64,000 nt of DNA from Microvirga brassicacearum. Its GTDB lineage: Bacteria > Pseudomonadota > Alphaproteobacteria > Rhizobiales > Beijerinckiaceae. The translations under genes and the position numbers were made by a program. Where the stretch lies: the NCBI RefSeq assembly GCF_008757455.1, contig NZ_VCMV01000007.1, positions 1-64,000 of the forward strand. The letters are read 5' to 3'. Position 1 is the stretch's first letter; each line of letters starts with the position of its first letter. The notes below the pieces were generated by a model that saw nothing but the letters and a program-made list of their open reading frames with translations, was not told the DNA's origin and made no database searches. Positions 16,958-25,340 of the stretch are shown in pieces.

Positions 16958-18217
16958 ATGGAGCGCAATCGTCTGATCGCACTGTTGCGCCGGTTCTTTG
17001 GAACGGGGCACGGTGGCCCAGCTCTCGACGAAAACGAGGTCCGGGTCGCGCAGTCGGTTGCGCTAGTTCGTCAGATGCCGATGATCATCATCGGCAACGG
17101 TATTGGCTCGACCATTGGATACCTCTTCCTCGGCGCGTCGAAGGTTTCTCACGATCTGACCCCTCTCGGTCTCGGCATCTGGCTCCTCCTTCTGCCCATG
17201 CTGATCAGTTGGTTTAGGCTTCGCGGGCGCGCGGTACCGCAGAGGGTATCGAAGCGGCGCATCCGCCGCATCACGGTCTATTCAGGTGTTCTCGGCACGG
17301 CATGGGCTGCGTTGGAGCTCTGGTACCTGCCAACGGTTCCGTTTTCCGTGGCGGCGTTCCTGATGGCGAGCTGCGGGTTCCTGGCCGTCAGCGCCGTGAC
17401 CACAATCTTCGTGATGCCTTGGGCCTGCATCGCCTACGCCACCCCGATGATGGGGGCGGCGATTTACATTTCCGCTCGCTCAGAAGATCCGGTCGCCGGC
17501 CCCTTCATCGGTCTTCTGCTGCTCATGTCCTTTGGGATCTTCTGGTTCCTCGCCGTCAATTGGCGCAACTTTCTGACGATGTTGGAACTTTCGGCGGAGA
17601 AGAGCCGCCTGCTGGTTCAGCTGGCGAGCGACCTTCAGATGCAGAAGGAACTCGTCGAAGCCAAGGACGAGGCGACCGCGGCTTTGCGAAAGGCCAACCT
17701 CGCGCTCAAAGCGCTCGCTCAGACCGATCTATTGACCAACCTGCCGAACCGCCGAGGCTTCGAGCAGACGCTCCGAAGGGAGTGGCTGCGGATGCAAGCC
17801 ACGGGCTACACGCTGTCGCTCCTGATGGTCGATGCCGATCACTTCAAGGCGATCAACGATCGACATGGCCACAAAAAGGGCGACGAGTGTCTGCGCATCA
17901 TCGCCGCGGCACTCGAGGCCAGCGTGCGTGCGGGTGACACGGTATCACGCTACGGCGGAGAAGAGTTCGCTGTCATTCTTCCGGGCTTGGCCGGTTCCGA
18001 TGCCTTCAAAGTGGCAGAGCGTATGCGCTCAACGGTGGAAAGCTCGGGCGCGGGGTTCGGGCTAACCATCAGCATCGGCATCGCCACATGTCACACGAGC
18101 AATGCCCTCACGACCTCCGAACTGATGGAGCAGGCCGACGACGCGTTGTTCCGCGCAAAGCAGGGCGGTCGCAACCAGCTTGTTTTGGCCGCGGCGAGTG
18201 TCGAGGGGAAGCGATAA
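16958..18217 (+). CDS. membrane-bound diguanylate cyclase (GGDEF)
   Basis: The product has 419 residues from MERNRLIALLRR. Residues of about 45-215 hold five or six hydrophobic segments. A linker helix (KSRLLVQLASDLQMQKELVE) leads to a GGDEF domain that starts at TDLLTNLPNRRGFEQTL. The active-site loop is SRYGGEEF, and the inhibitory I-site RxxD is present five residues upstream (RAGD), so the enzyme should make c-di-GMP and be product-inhibited. A TTG start 10 codons upstream is possible; the ATG is preferred. No phosphodiesterase (EAL) domain is present. It is convergent with the fucU-like gene. Confidence 0.92.
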   Translation: MERNRLIALLRRFFGTGHGGPALDENEVRVAQSVALVRQMPMIIIGNGIGSTIGYLFLGASKVSHDLTPLGLGIWLLLLPMLISWFRLRGRAVPQRVSKRRIRRITVYSGVLGTAWAALELWYLPTVPFSVAAFLMASCGFLAVSAVTTIFVMPWACIAYATPMMGAAIYISARSEDPVAGPFIGLLLLMSFGIFWFLAVNWRNFLTMLELSAEKSRLLVQLASDLQMQKELVEAKDEATAALRKANLALKALAQTDLLTNLPNRRGFEQTLRREWLRMQATGYTLSLLMVDADHFKAINDRHGHKKGDECLRIIAAALEASVRAGDTVSRYGGEEFAVILPGLAGSDAFKVAERMRSTVESSGAGFGLTISIGIATCHTSNALTTSELMEQADDALFRAKQGGRNQLVLAAASVEGKR

Positions 18218-18248
18218 ATCTTTCGGCCCGGTCATTGATCGCGCGCGG

Positions 18249-18680
18249 CTATTCCGGCGGCAGGACGCCCGTCTTGAGGATGAGATTTCCATAGAGGCGC
18301 CGCTCGCCGGTCGCGACGATGAAAGCCGCGCTCCGCGCACGCTCGTAGAAAGCGAAGCGATCAAGCCCGACGACCGGGAATGGACCTGCGAGTCTCTGCA
18401 CCAGATCAGCAAAGACTTCGCAGATGGGCGGCACCGTTGCCGGATCGTCGACGCTCGCCATCCGGAAGGCCGCTGCGTCCGCGAACGTGTCGAGCGGAAG
18501 ATGGGTCAGGATCGCGTCGACGGCCGAGACCGCATCGACACCGTCAAGCCGCACGACACGCGGCCCCAGGCTGTGAGCCGGGAAATTGGCGTCGGCGACA
18601 ACCAACTCGTCGCCATGGCCAAGGCTTCGAAGGGCGTGCAGCAGGTCAGGACCCAGAAGCGGATGAATGCCACGCAACAT
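18249..18680 (-). CDS. fucU: FucU/RbsD-family sugar mutarotase
   Basis: The product has 143 residues and interconverts anomers of a free sugar, as FucU does for L-fucose. The N-terminal MLRGIHPLLGPDLLHAL and GHGDELVVADANFP are hallmarks of the family, and the end DRFAFYERARSAAFIVATGE and LYGNLILKTG is FucU-like rather than RbsD-like. It is the last gene of a minus-strand operon, 10 nt after an aldo/keto reductase. Its presence indicates the operon handles a free reducing sugar, with L-fucose the best guess. Confidence 0.85.
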   Translation of the reverse strand: MLRGIHPLLGPDLLHALRSLGHGDELVVADANFPAHSLGPRVVRLDGVDAVSAVDAILTHLPLDTFADAAAFRMASVDDPATVPPICEVFADLVQRLAGPFPVVGLDRFAFYERARSAAFIVATGERRLYGNLILKTGVLPPE

Positions 18681-18690
18681 GCTGGTCTCC

Positions 18691-19680
18691 TTACAAGTTG
18701 AGGGCCGCAGCCTCGAATGAACGCCAGGCATCCTCCGGAACCGGGGTCTCCAGAAGTTCGAGGTTGCGGCTCAGGCTGGAAGCCTTGGCGGTGCCAATGA
18801 GCACGGTCGCGACAGCTGGATGTTGAAGCGGAAACTGCAGGGCCGCGGCAGCGAGCGGAACGCCAGCCCGCGTTGCCGTCTCCTCAAGCTGCGCGACGCG
18901 GCGCAGAATGTCGTCGTCGGCGGGGCCGTAATCGAAATGAGCGCCGGCAACCGGCCCGGTGGCAAGGATGCCGGAATTGAACACACCTCCAATCACCAGC
19001 GATGTCCCGGCCTTCTCGCAGAGCGGAAGAAGTTCGCGGCTGGCAGAACGGTCAAGCAAGGTGTATCGGCCGGCGAGGAGAATGCAGTCGAGGGGTGCCC
19101 GCGCCATCACGTCGAGGCAGACCTGGACCTCGTTGACGCCGAGGCCGTAGGCCGAAATGGAGCCCTCGCGCTTCAACTGCTCGAGCGCCTTCAAGCCACT
19201 ATCCATCAGGTCGCGGAGGTGCCCGTCATTGGCCACCTGGCCGTGGGTGTAGGCTCCGATATCGTGCACGAAAAGGATGTCGATGCGGTTCAGGCCGAGG
19301 CGTGCCAGACTGAATTCCACAGAACGCATGATCCCGTCGTAGCTGTAGTCGTAATCGACCGCGAAGGGCAGGGGTTCGACGTAGCTGTAGTCGGGAACCT
19401 GATCTTCCGGGACAGCTCTCAGGAGCCTTCCGACCTTGGTCGAGAGCACATAGGAGTCACGGGGATGGTCGCGCAGGAAGTCGCCCATCCGCCGCTCGGA
19501 CAAACCGAAGCCGTAGAAGGGGGCGGTGTCGAAGTATCGGATGCCGGCGTCCCAGGCGGCCCTGAAAGTCTCCTCCGCGTTCAGGCGCGGCACGGCTCGA
19601 TACAGCCCGCCGATGGCCGCGCCGCCGAGGCTGATTTCCGTCACCTGCAGTGAGGTCCTGCCGATCTGCCGCCGCTTCAT
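18691..19680 (-). CDS. aldo/keto reductase, sugar 1-dehydrogenase type
   Basis: The product has 329 residues and is a (beta/alpha)8 NAD(P)-dependent enzyme. The tetrad is visible as Asp51 and Tyr56 (YFDTAPFYGFGLSE), Lys82 (STKVG) and His139 (LFVHDIG). It resembles D-threo-aldose/L-fucose 1-dehydrogenases, which oxidise the anomeric carbon to a lactone. A lactonase-type amidohydrolase directly upstream and a mutarotase directly downstream fit that reaction. The start MKRRQIGRTSLQ is the conserved family N-terminus; 40 extra in-frame codons upstream overlap the neighbouring gene and are rejected. Confidence 0.88.
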   Translation of the reverse strand: MKRRQIGRTSLQVTEISLGGAAIGGLYRAVPRLNAEETFRAAWDAGIRYFDTAPFYGFGLSERRMGDFLRDHPRDSYVLSTKVGRLLRAVPEDQVPDYSYVEPLPFAVDYDYSYDGIMRSVEFSLARLGLNRIDILFVHDIGAYTHGQVANDGHLRDLMDSGLKALEQLKREGSISAYGLGVNEVQVCLDVMARAPLDCILLAGRYTLLDRSASRELLPLCEKAGTSLVIGGVFNSGILATGPVAGAHFDYGPADDDILRRVAQLEETATRAGVPLAAAALQFPLQHPAVATVLIGTAKASSLSRNLELLETPVPEDAWRSFEAAALNL

Positions 19681-19708
19681 GCTGGTGCTTCCCAATCTGC
19701 CCGAAAGT

Positions 19709-20542
19709 TTACAATCGATAGAAGCGGCTGGCGACATCGCCGAAGACCGCGCTTTGCTCGCTGCGTGAAAGCCTGGCGAGATGCCCGCGTGCGAGTTCAA
19801 TCCATGTTGCGTAGGGGGCAGCCAGTTCGACGACCGGCCAGTCGGAGCCCCACATCAGGCGCTCGGCGCCGAAGATTTCGAGCAGATGATCGATGAACGG
19901 CGCCAGATCTTCGGCACTGGCCCGGCGGCCGGCCTCCGTCAGCAGCCCTGACAGCTTGCACCGGACCTGAGGACGTTCGGCAACCGCCGCGATGAGATCG
20001 GCCCAGGCCGCAAAGCCTTCGCGGCCCGCAGCGATGGCGGGCTTGGCGCCGTGGTCGATCACGACCGGTAGGTCGGGATAACGATCGACGAACGCGCGAA
20101 GGGCCTGGAGGTGATGCGGACGCACGAGCGCGTCGAAGGTCAGGCCGAGGCGTTGAACCGCCGCCAACGCCGGCGCCAGCGCGGGCCGCAACATCCAGTC
20201 CGCGTCAGGTATCGCCTGGATCATCGGGCGAATGCCGACGAACTTGTCGCGCGCAGCAAACCGCTCCAGGTCGGCGATGGCAGCTTGGGTTTCGAGATCG
20301 ACCCAGCCGACGACGCCGGCAATGAATTCATGGGCATCGGCAATGTCGAGAAGATGCTGCGTCTCCGCAACATCCGGCGCGACCTGAACCAGAATGCTCC
20401 GGCTGACGCCGGCTGCTTCGAGCTCCGCCTTCAAATCGGCGGGGCCGATATCTCGGTAAATCGGTGCGAGGTCCGGCGTCGGCCAATCGAACCACGGGTC
20501 ACTGAGGGACCAGAAATGCTGATGCGAGTCGACGACCGTCAT
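19709..20542 (-). CDS. amidohydrolase-family sugar lactonase (fuconolactonase-like)
   Basis: The product has 277 residues of the amidohydrolase 2 family. It starts MTVVDSHQHFWSL with the HxH metal motif, has VIDHGAKPAI in the middle, and ends with LMWGSDWPVVE, whose Asp is the catalytic residue. L-fuconolactonase and L-rhamnono-lactonase belong here and open the lactone formed by the sugar dehydrogenase. It lies 6 nt after dctM and 28 nt before the aldo/keto reductase gene, so it is in the same operon. The exact sugar is inferred from neighbours only. Confidence 0.87.
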   Translation of the reverse strand: MTVVDSHQHFWSLSDPWFDWPTPDLAPIYRDIGPADLKAELEAAGVSRSILVQVAPDVAETQHLLDIADAHEFIAGVVGWVDLETQAAIADLERFAARDKFVGIRPMIQAIPDADWMLRPALAPALAAVQRLGLTFDALVRPHHLQALRAFVDRYPDLPVVIDHGAKPAIAAGREGFAAWADLIAAVAERPQVRCKLSGLLTEAGRRASAEDLAPFIDHLLEIFGAERLMWGSDWPVVELAAPYATWIELARGHLARLSRSEQSAVFGDVASRFYRL

Positions 20543-20548
20543 TTCGCT

Positions 20549-21844
20549 CTAGCCACCATATCCGAACTGCCGCGGCAGCCAGAGAACGATGTCGGGGACG
20601 AGGATCATCAGGAGAAGCGCCGCGATGAGGATTGCGATGAAGGACCAGATCTCGCGGATGATGTCCCGCAGCGGAATCCCGGTCAGGCCGCTCATGACGA
20701 AGAGCAGCACCCCATAGGGCGGCGTGATGAGCCCGATCATGATGTTGACGACGATCACGACGCCGAAATGAACCAGGTCGATGCCAAGTTCGCGCGCGGC
20801 CGGAAGGAACAGCGGCACCAGAACGAGCAGCATGGTCGTGGCATCGAAGAGGCAGCCGAGAATGAGAAACAGCAGGTTGACCAGCAGCAGGAACATGAGC
20901 GGCGACACCTCCGCTCCCTGCAGCAGCAGCGCCACCTGCTCCGGCAGCCGTTCCGACGCCACCACATAGTTGAAGACCATCGCGGCTGCGATCAACAGGG
21001 CAACGACGCTCGTGGCGCGCGCCGATTCCACAAACACCTTGAAACCTTCCTTCCAGGAGAGCTCGCGGTAAAGCAAAACGGCAAGCATCAGCGCGTAGGC
21101 TGCTGCGATCGCCGCTGCTTCCGTCGGCGTCGTCGCGCCGCCATAGATGCAGTACAGCAGGATCACGGGCATCAGCAGCGCAGGCACCGCCCGCACGCTC
21201 GTGCGCGGAAGTTCGCGCAGTGGAATTCCCTCGCCCCTCGGGAAATTGCGCTTGCGGGCAACGAAGCCGACGAGCCCCATCTGCGCCAGGCCCATGATGA
21301 GACCGGGGATCACGCCGGCGAGAAACAGGTATCCGACCGACGTGTCCGAGACCACCGCATAGATGACCATCGGGATCGACGGGGGGATGATCGGACCGAT
21401 CGTGGCGGACGAGGCTGCCACCGAGGCGGCGAAGCCCGGTGGAATGCGCCCTTGCTTGATCATCATCTGCGTGACGAGCTTGCCGGGGCCGGCGGCATCC
21501 GCGATGGCGGATCCAGACATTCCCGAGAAGATGATGCTGACGAGAATATCGACCTGCGCCAAGCCGCCGCGAAAGCGGCCGACCAGCGCCTGGCAGAACT
21601 CGAAGAGTCTGTCCGAGACGCCGCTGGCATTCATGATGTTGGCGGCGAGGATGAAGAGCGGGACAGCCAGCAGTACGAACGAATCGTAGAGACCGTTGAG
21701 GATCTGCTCGCTGAAGAGGCCGAGGTCGCGTCCGGTGACGAACAGATAGCCGATCGAGGCGACGAACATCGCAAAGGCGACCGGCATTCCCAGAAGGGCA
21801 AGGCCGAAGAATGCGACGAGCGTCAGGATGAACACGGTACTCAT
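20549..21844 (-). CDS. dctM: TRAP transporter large permease DctM
   Basis: The product has 431 residues and about 12 membrane segments. It is the TRAP large subunit that couples Na+ entry to solute import. Typical stretches are FSGMSGSAIADAAGPG near residue 105 and GPIIPPSIPMVIYAVVSDTS near 150, and the end FVMSGLTGIPLRDIIREI. Its ATG overlaps the dctQ stop by one base (TGATG), so translation is coupled. The cargo is probably the sugar or sugar acid processed by the adjoining enzymes. Confidence 0.95.
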   Translation of the reverse strand: MSTVFILTLVAFFGLALLGMPVAFAMFVASIGYLFVTGRDLGLFSEQILNGLYDSFVLLAVPLFILAANIMNASGVSDRLFEFCQALVGRFRGGLAQVDILVSIIFSGMSGSAIADAAGPGKLVTQMMIKQGRIPPGFAASVAASSATIGPIIPPSIPMVIYAVVSDTSVGYLFLAGVIPGLIMGLAQMGLVGFVARKRNFPRGEGIPLRELPRTSVRAVPALLMPVILLYCIYGGATTPTEAAAIAAAYALMLAVLLYRELSWKEGFKVFVESARATSVVALLIAAAMVFNYVVASERLPEQVALLLQGAEVSPLMFLLLVNLLFLILGCLFDATTMLLVLVPLFLPAARELGIDLVHFGVVIVVNIMIGLITPPYGVLLFVMSGLTGIPLRDIIREIWSFIAILIAALLLMILVPDIVLWLPRQFGYGG

Positions 21845-22344
21845 CAGTCGATGTCCTGGCGAGCGCTAAGCTCTTCGTTCCATGATGGGCCCATGAGCCG
21901 CTTGATCCGGATGACCGCGTCGACGATGACGGCCACCAGAAACACCGCGAAGATCGAATAGAGAAGGTCGAAGCGAATTCGAAGCACCGGGCTCTTTTCG
22001 ATTTTCATGAACATGACGTAGTCGATCGTCCCGGGCAGACCGACGACGAATGCGATGGCGATGATGCCGCTGAGGACAATCGCGAGGCGGCGGCGAGCGC
22101 CCGGCGGAAGGGCCTCGAAGGCCATGTCGAAGGTAATGTGATCGCGCTCCCTCAAGAGAAACGCAGCGCACCAGAACACGATCCAGATATAGAGGATCAG
22201 CACCAGTTCCTGCGTCCAGCTAATGGGATTGTTCAGGATGTAACGGGCGAAAACCTGGACCAGGAAGGCTGCGAACATTGCGGCGAAAAGCGCCGCCGCG
22301 ATGATTTCGGCGAACTGGCGGAACCGGGCGCGGAAGGATTGCAT
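21844..22344 (-). CDS. dctQ: TRAP transporter small permease DctQ
   Basis: The product has 166 residues with four hydrophobic segments, as expected for DctQ, including the signature region SWTQELVLILYIWIVFWCAA and REREHI-type loop (LLRERDHITFDMAF). An ATG at 22344 is preferred to a TTG two codons earlier. It is separated from dctP by 174 nt that carry a hairpin, a common arrangement that lowers permease output relative to binding protein. Confidence 0.93.
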   Translation of the reverse strand: MQSFRARFRQFAEIIAAALFAAMFAAFLVQVFARYILNNPISWTQELVLILYIWIVFWCAAFLLRERDHITFDMAFEALPPGARRRLAIVLSGIIAIAFVVGLPGTIDYVMFMKIEKSPVLRIRFDLLYSIFAVFLVAVIVDAVIRIKRLMGPSWNEELSARQDID

Positions 22345-22462
22345 GGGCAAACTTTCAGTGGGCTCGCGCCGTGGCCACAGGCGCAGAACAACTTCATCAA
22401 GAACCGGGCAGCAGACCTCACCGATGGTCCACCATCACCGTCCTCTGCTCGACCGGTAGGGA

Positions 22463-22479
22463 CGGCCTCGTGGAGGCCG
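22463..22479 (-). terminator. hairpin between dctP and dctQ
   Basis: A 7-bp perfect stem (CGGCCTC/GAGGCCG) with a 3-nt loop lies 40 nt after the dctP stop. It is probably an attenuating or 3'-end-protecting stem that raises binding protein over permease. Confidence 0.45.
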
Positions 22480-22518
22480 GCCCGATGCCCGATCGCCGAA
22501 CCAAAGAATTGAACGCTT

Positions 22519-23523
22519 CTACTTCGTCGCGTTGATGCGATCGACCATGCCCTTCGGCCATGTCTTCGACCATTCCGAGTCCAGATATGCCTTCTGCACG
22601 TGGGTGCGGAACGCGTCGAGATCGGGCTTGTAGACTTTGAGTCCCTGCGACTTGAAGAAGGCCTGCAACTCGCCCTCTTCCTTGATTCTGTTGTCGTTGT
22701 TGAACTTGACCGCGGCCTTCGCGGCGTTCATTACGGCGGTCTTCTGCTTGTCGTCGAGCTTGTTCCAGCTCGATCCGGCAAGGGCGAGGAAGATCGAATC
22801 CACGAGGTGATCCGTCATCACGATCTGCTTCGTGACCTCGTAGAATTTCGTCGCGCGGACCGTCGGAAGCGGGTTGTCCTGGCCGTCGATCGCGCCGGTC
22901 TGGAGAGCCGTATAGATTTCGCCGAAAGCGAGCGGCAGCGGGTTTGCGCCCAGCGCTTTGCCGAGGAACAACCAGGTGTCGGAGCCCGGCATGCGCAGCT
23001 TGACGCCGGCCAGATCGGCCGGTGTCTTGATTTCCTTGTCGGTGCGCAAGTTGACCTCGCGCGTTCCGAGATAGCCGACGCTGAGAATCTTGATTCCCAT
23101 CTTGTCTTCGACAAGCTTGTACATCTCGCGACCGATCTCACCGTCGAAAACCTTCGCCTGATGCTCGGGGTCGCGGATGAGGTAGCCGGCGGTGAAGATC
23201 GACCATTCCGGCACCTGCTTGGCGATGTCGAACGCCGAGATCATCGCCATCTCGAGGTTGCCGCGCTGCATGGCGGCCGGTTCCGTGCCTTGCTTGAACA
23301 GCGTTCCGTTGAGGTGGATCTCGACGTCGAATTGTCCGGGAGCGCTTTTCTCGAGTTCCTGCTTGAAGACCGGCAGCATCTTGGCGTGCCAGTCGGAATC
23401 GACCGCAGGCGTTGAAATCCTGAGCTTGATCGGGTCGGCGGCCAAGGCCGGCACCATCCCTGCAACGAGGCCGATGGCGGCGACAGCACCCATCAGGGCG
23501 CGGCGTGAAACTGATATCGACAT
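22519..23523 (-). CDS. dctP: TRAP transporter substrate-binding protein DctP
   Basis: The product has 334 residues from MSISVSRRALMGAVAAIGLV, an export signal cleaving near ALAA (about 28). Family landmarks include the conserved VNLRTDKEIKTPADLAGVKLR and PLAFGEIYTALQTGAIDGQDNPLP regions; the Arg in LRMPGS is the likely carboxylate ligand, which favours an acidic solute such as a sugar acid. GGAGGA lies 6 nt ahead of the ATG. The frame extends 150 codons upstream through the promoter region; that extension overlaps the divergent aldolase gene and is rejected. It heads the minus-strand operon dctP-dctQ-dctM-lactonase-reductase-fucU. Confidence 0.94.
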   Translation of the reverse strand: MSISVSRRALMGAVAAIGLVAGMVPALAADPIKLRISTPAVDSDWHAKMLPVFKQELEKSAPGQFDVEIHLNGTLFKQGTEPAAMQRGNLEMAMISAFDIAKQVPEWSIFTAGYLIRDPEHQAKVFDGEIGREMYKLVEDKMGIKILSVGYLGTREVNLRTDKEIKTPADLAGVKLRMPGSDTWLFLGKALGANPLPLAFGEIYTALQTGAIDGQDNPLPTVRATKFYEVTKQIVMTDHLVDSIFLALAGSSWNKLDDKQKTAVMNAAKAAVKFNNDNRIKEEGELQAFFKSQGLKVYKPDLDAFRTHVQKAYLDSEWSKTWPKGMVDRINATK

Positions 23524-23635
23524 GACGTCTCCTCCGGACTTTTCATTGAGCTTCCGGGTGAACAAGCCCGGTTCTCTGCGTCTCGTCTGCATAGTGCCCA
23601 GCGTTTGGGCCGCTTGTAAATATCTAAATACGAGG

Positions 23636-23645
23636 TAACATGTTA
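23636..23645. promoter_or_regulatory. palindrome TAACATGTTA, candidate GntR operator
   Basis: This perfect 10-bp palindrome lies in an AT-rich patch of the divergent dctP/aldolase spacer, 64 nt before the aldolase GTG and 112 nt before the dctP ATG. FCD-type GntR proteins bind short AT-rich palindromes, and a GntR gene is two genes away. Binding is inferred. Confidence 0.4.
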
Positions 23646-23709
23646 ATCCTACACAACGCGCTCGGTCGCTCTCCGGCGGAGCCCTGATCTTTACTAGAGG
23701 AATCTTGCG

Positions 23710-24603
23710 GTGACCGAATCTTCTAAGCCTTTTGGCCTCTCCGCGGCGATGACCACGCCGTTTCGGGAGGATGGCGCGATCGATCTCCCGCGGCTGGTCG
23801 ATCATGCCCGCTGGTGCCTTCAGCAGGGTTGCGCCAGCGTTACGGCCTTCGGCACCACAGGCGAGGGCGCATCGGTTGGAACTTCCGGTCGCGAGCAGGT
23901 CCTGGGCGCCCTCGCCGGCGGCGGAATCGCTCCGCGCAACGTGGTGTATTGCGTTGCCGCCACATCGCTTCACGAGGCGTTGGCCCAGGGGCGCATGGCC
24001 TATGACTTCGGAGCCCGCGCGCTTCTTTTGCCGCCGCCGTTCTATTTCAAGGGTGTGAGCGACGAAGGTTTGTTCGCCTGGTTCAGCCAGCTTCTCGGCA
24101 AACTCGGCAAAGCGGCGCGCGACGTCATCCTCTACAACATCCCGTCGGTCACGCAGGTGGCACTGTCGGTTGAACTGATCGGCCGGATCAAGAACAGCTT
24201 TCCGGGCGTCATTACCGGCGTGAAGGATTCATCCGGAGACTGGGATTACACGCAACGCCTTCTTGCCGCCCACAAGGATCTGGCGATCCTGATCGGCGAC
24301 GAGCGTTATCTGGCTGAGGGCGTGGCCCTCGGCGGGCAGGGAGCCATTTCAGGTCTGGCCAATGTCTGTCCGCAGGTCTTGCTTTCCCTGGTGCAGAACG
24401 CCCGCCCCGACGCTCGCATCAATGCGCTAGTGGATGAGGTTCTGCGCTACCCGGTGACCCCGGCCGTGAAGGCGCTGGTGGCGCATCGCACCGGCGATGC
24501 CGAATGGCGTCACGTCCGGGCGCCGCTTGTTGCCCTTCCGACCGGAACCGCCGCCAGCTTGAGCGCCGCATACGACACGCTTTTCGCGTTGAAAGCGGCC
24601 TGA
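23710..24603 (+). CDS. DHDPS-family aldolase (2-keto-3-deoxy sugar acid type)
   Basis: The product has 297 residues and is a class I Schiff-base aldolase or dehydratase of the DapA/NanA superfamily. Lys172 (GVKDSSGD) is the Schiff-base lysine, Tyr142 (YNIP) the catalytic tyrosine, and FGTTGEG (48-54) the carboxylate-binding loop. In this context cleavage of a 2-keto-3-deoxy sugar acid such as 2-keto-3-deoxy-L-fuconate is more likely than lysine synthesis. It starts at GTG, with AGAGGAA about 9 nt before. It sits 2 nt ahead of the GntR gene and diverges from the transporter operon. Confidence 0.9.
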   Translation: MTESSKPFGLSAAMTTPFREDGAIDLPRLVDHARWCLQQGCASVTAFGTTGEGASVGTSGREQVLGALAGGGIAPRNVVYCVAATSLHEALAQGRMAYDFGARALLLPPPFYFKGVSDEGLFAWFSQLLGKLGKAARDVILYNIPSVTQVALSVELIGRIKNSFPGVITGVKDSSGDWDYTQRLLAAHKDLAILIGDERYLAEGVALGGQGAISGLANVCPQVLLSLVQNARPDARINALVDEVLRYPVTPAVKALVAHRTGDAEWRHVRAPLVALPTGTAASLSAAYDTLFALKAA

Positions 24604-24605
24604 AC

Positions 24606-25286
24606 ATGGACAAGACGAACCAGACGCGTGATGGCGGAACTCTGCGGGAAAGAGCCTACGAGAGTTTCACCCATCACCTTCTGGCGCGCGACATCAGACC
24701 GGGACAGTTCATCTCACAACGAGAGCTCGTCGAACTGACCGGGCTGCCGCTTGGCGCGATCCGCGAACTCATCCCGCGCCTTGAGGCCGAGGGCCTCATC
24801 AAAACCGTTCCGCAACGCGGCATGCTGGTCGCGCATGTGGATGTCAGTCTCATCAAGGACGCGTTTCAGTTTCGTCTTTTTCTGGAGCGGGAGGCGATGG
24901 CGATTTTCGCCGTCGAGGCGAGCGACGCGACACTCGCCCGTCTCCGGCAGGACCACGAACAGGTGATCGCCGATTGCCTTGCCCGGAATGGCGAAATCAG
25001 CCCCGAGCTCGTCGCGCGTGCGCAGAACATCGACTGGAATTTGCACTGGACGATCATCGCGTCGCTGACCAACGACATCATCGCCGATGCCTACCGGGTC
25101 AATTCCATCAAGGTGAGGTTGATCAGGCAGGAGCAGACCCTGCTCTCGGAGCCGCTCGTCATTCCGGTGATGCAGGAGCATCTGACTGTGATCGCCGCGA
25201 TGGAGACGAGAGATCCAACGCAGGCCGTGGAGGCGATCAGCGCGCATATCCTCAGCGCAAGGAACCGCGCGCTCGGCGTGAGATAG
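24606..25286 (+). CDS. GntR-family (FCD) transcriptional regulator
   Basis: The product has 226 residues from MDKTNQTRDGGTLRERAYE. An N-terminal winged helix (FISQRELVELTGLPLGAIRE, then LEAEGLIKTVPQRGMLVAHV) is followed by an all-helical FCD effector domain with the metal/ligand His residues in NWDLH-like WNLHW and EHLTVIAAM. Such proteins usually repress sugar-acid genes and release DNA on binding a pathway acid. It is co-transcribed with the aldolase and probably governs both it and the divergent TRAP operon through 23636-23645. Confidence 0.9.
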   Translation: MDKTNQTRDGGTLRERAYESFTHHLLARDIRPGQFISQRELVELTGLPLGAIRELIPRLEAEGLIKTVPQRGMLVAHVDVSLIKDAFQFRLFLEREAMAIFAVEASDATLARLRQDHEQVIADCLARNGEISPELVARAQNIDWNLHWTIIASLTNDIIADAYRVNSIKVRLIRQEQTLLSEPLVIPVMQEHLTVIAAMETRDPTQAVEAISAHILSARNRALGVR

Positions 25287-25298
25287 ACGAAAGACACG

Positions 25299-25333
25299 CC
25301 ATGACGGGCCGGCTTTTCACCGGCCCGTCATGG
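25299..25333. terminator. bidirectional terminator, 14-bp perfect stem
   Basis: CCATGACGGGCCGG pairs perfectly with 25320-25333 around a 7-nt loop between the convergent gntR and aminotransferase genes. The stem lies 12 nt after gntR and 7 nt after the aminotransferase stop. T-tracts are lacking. Confidence 0.75.
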
Positions 25334-25340
25334 ACAAGAA

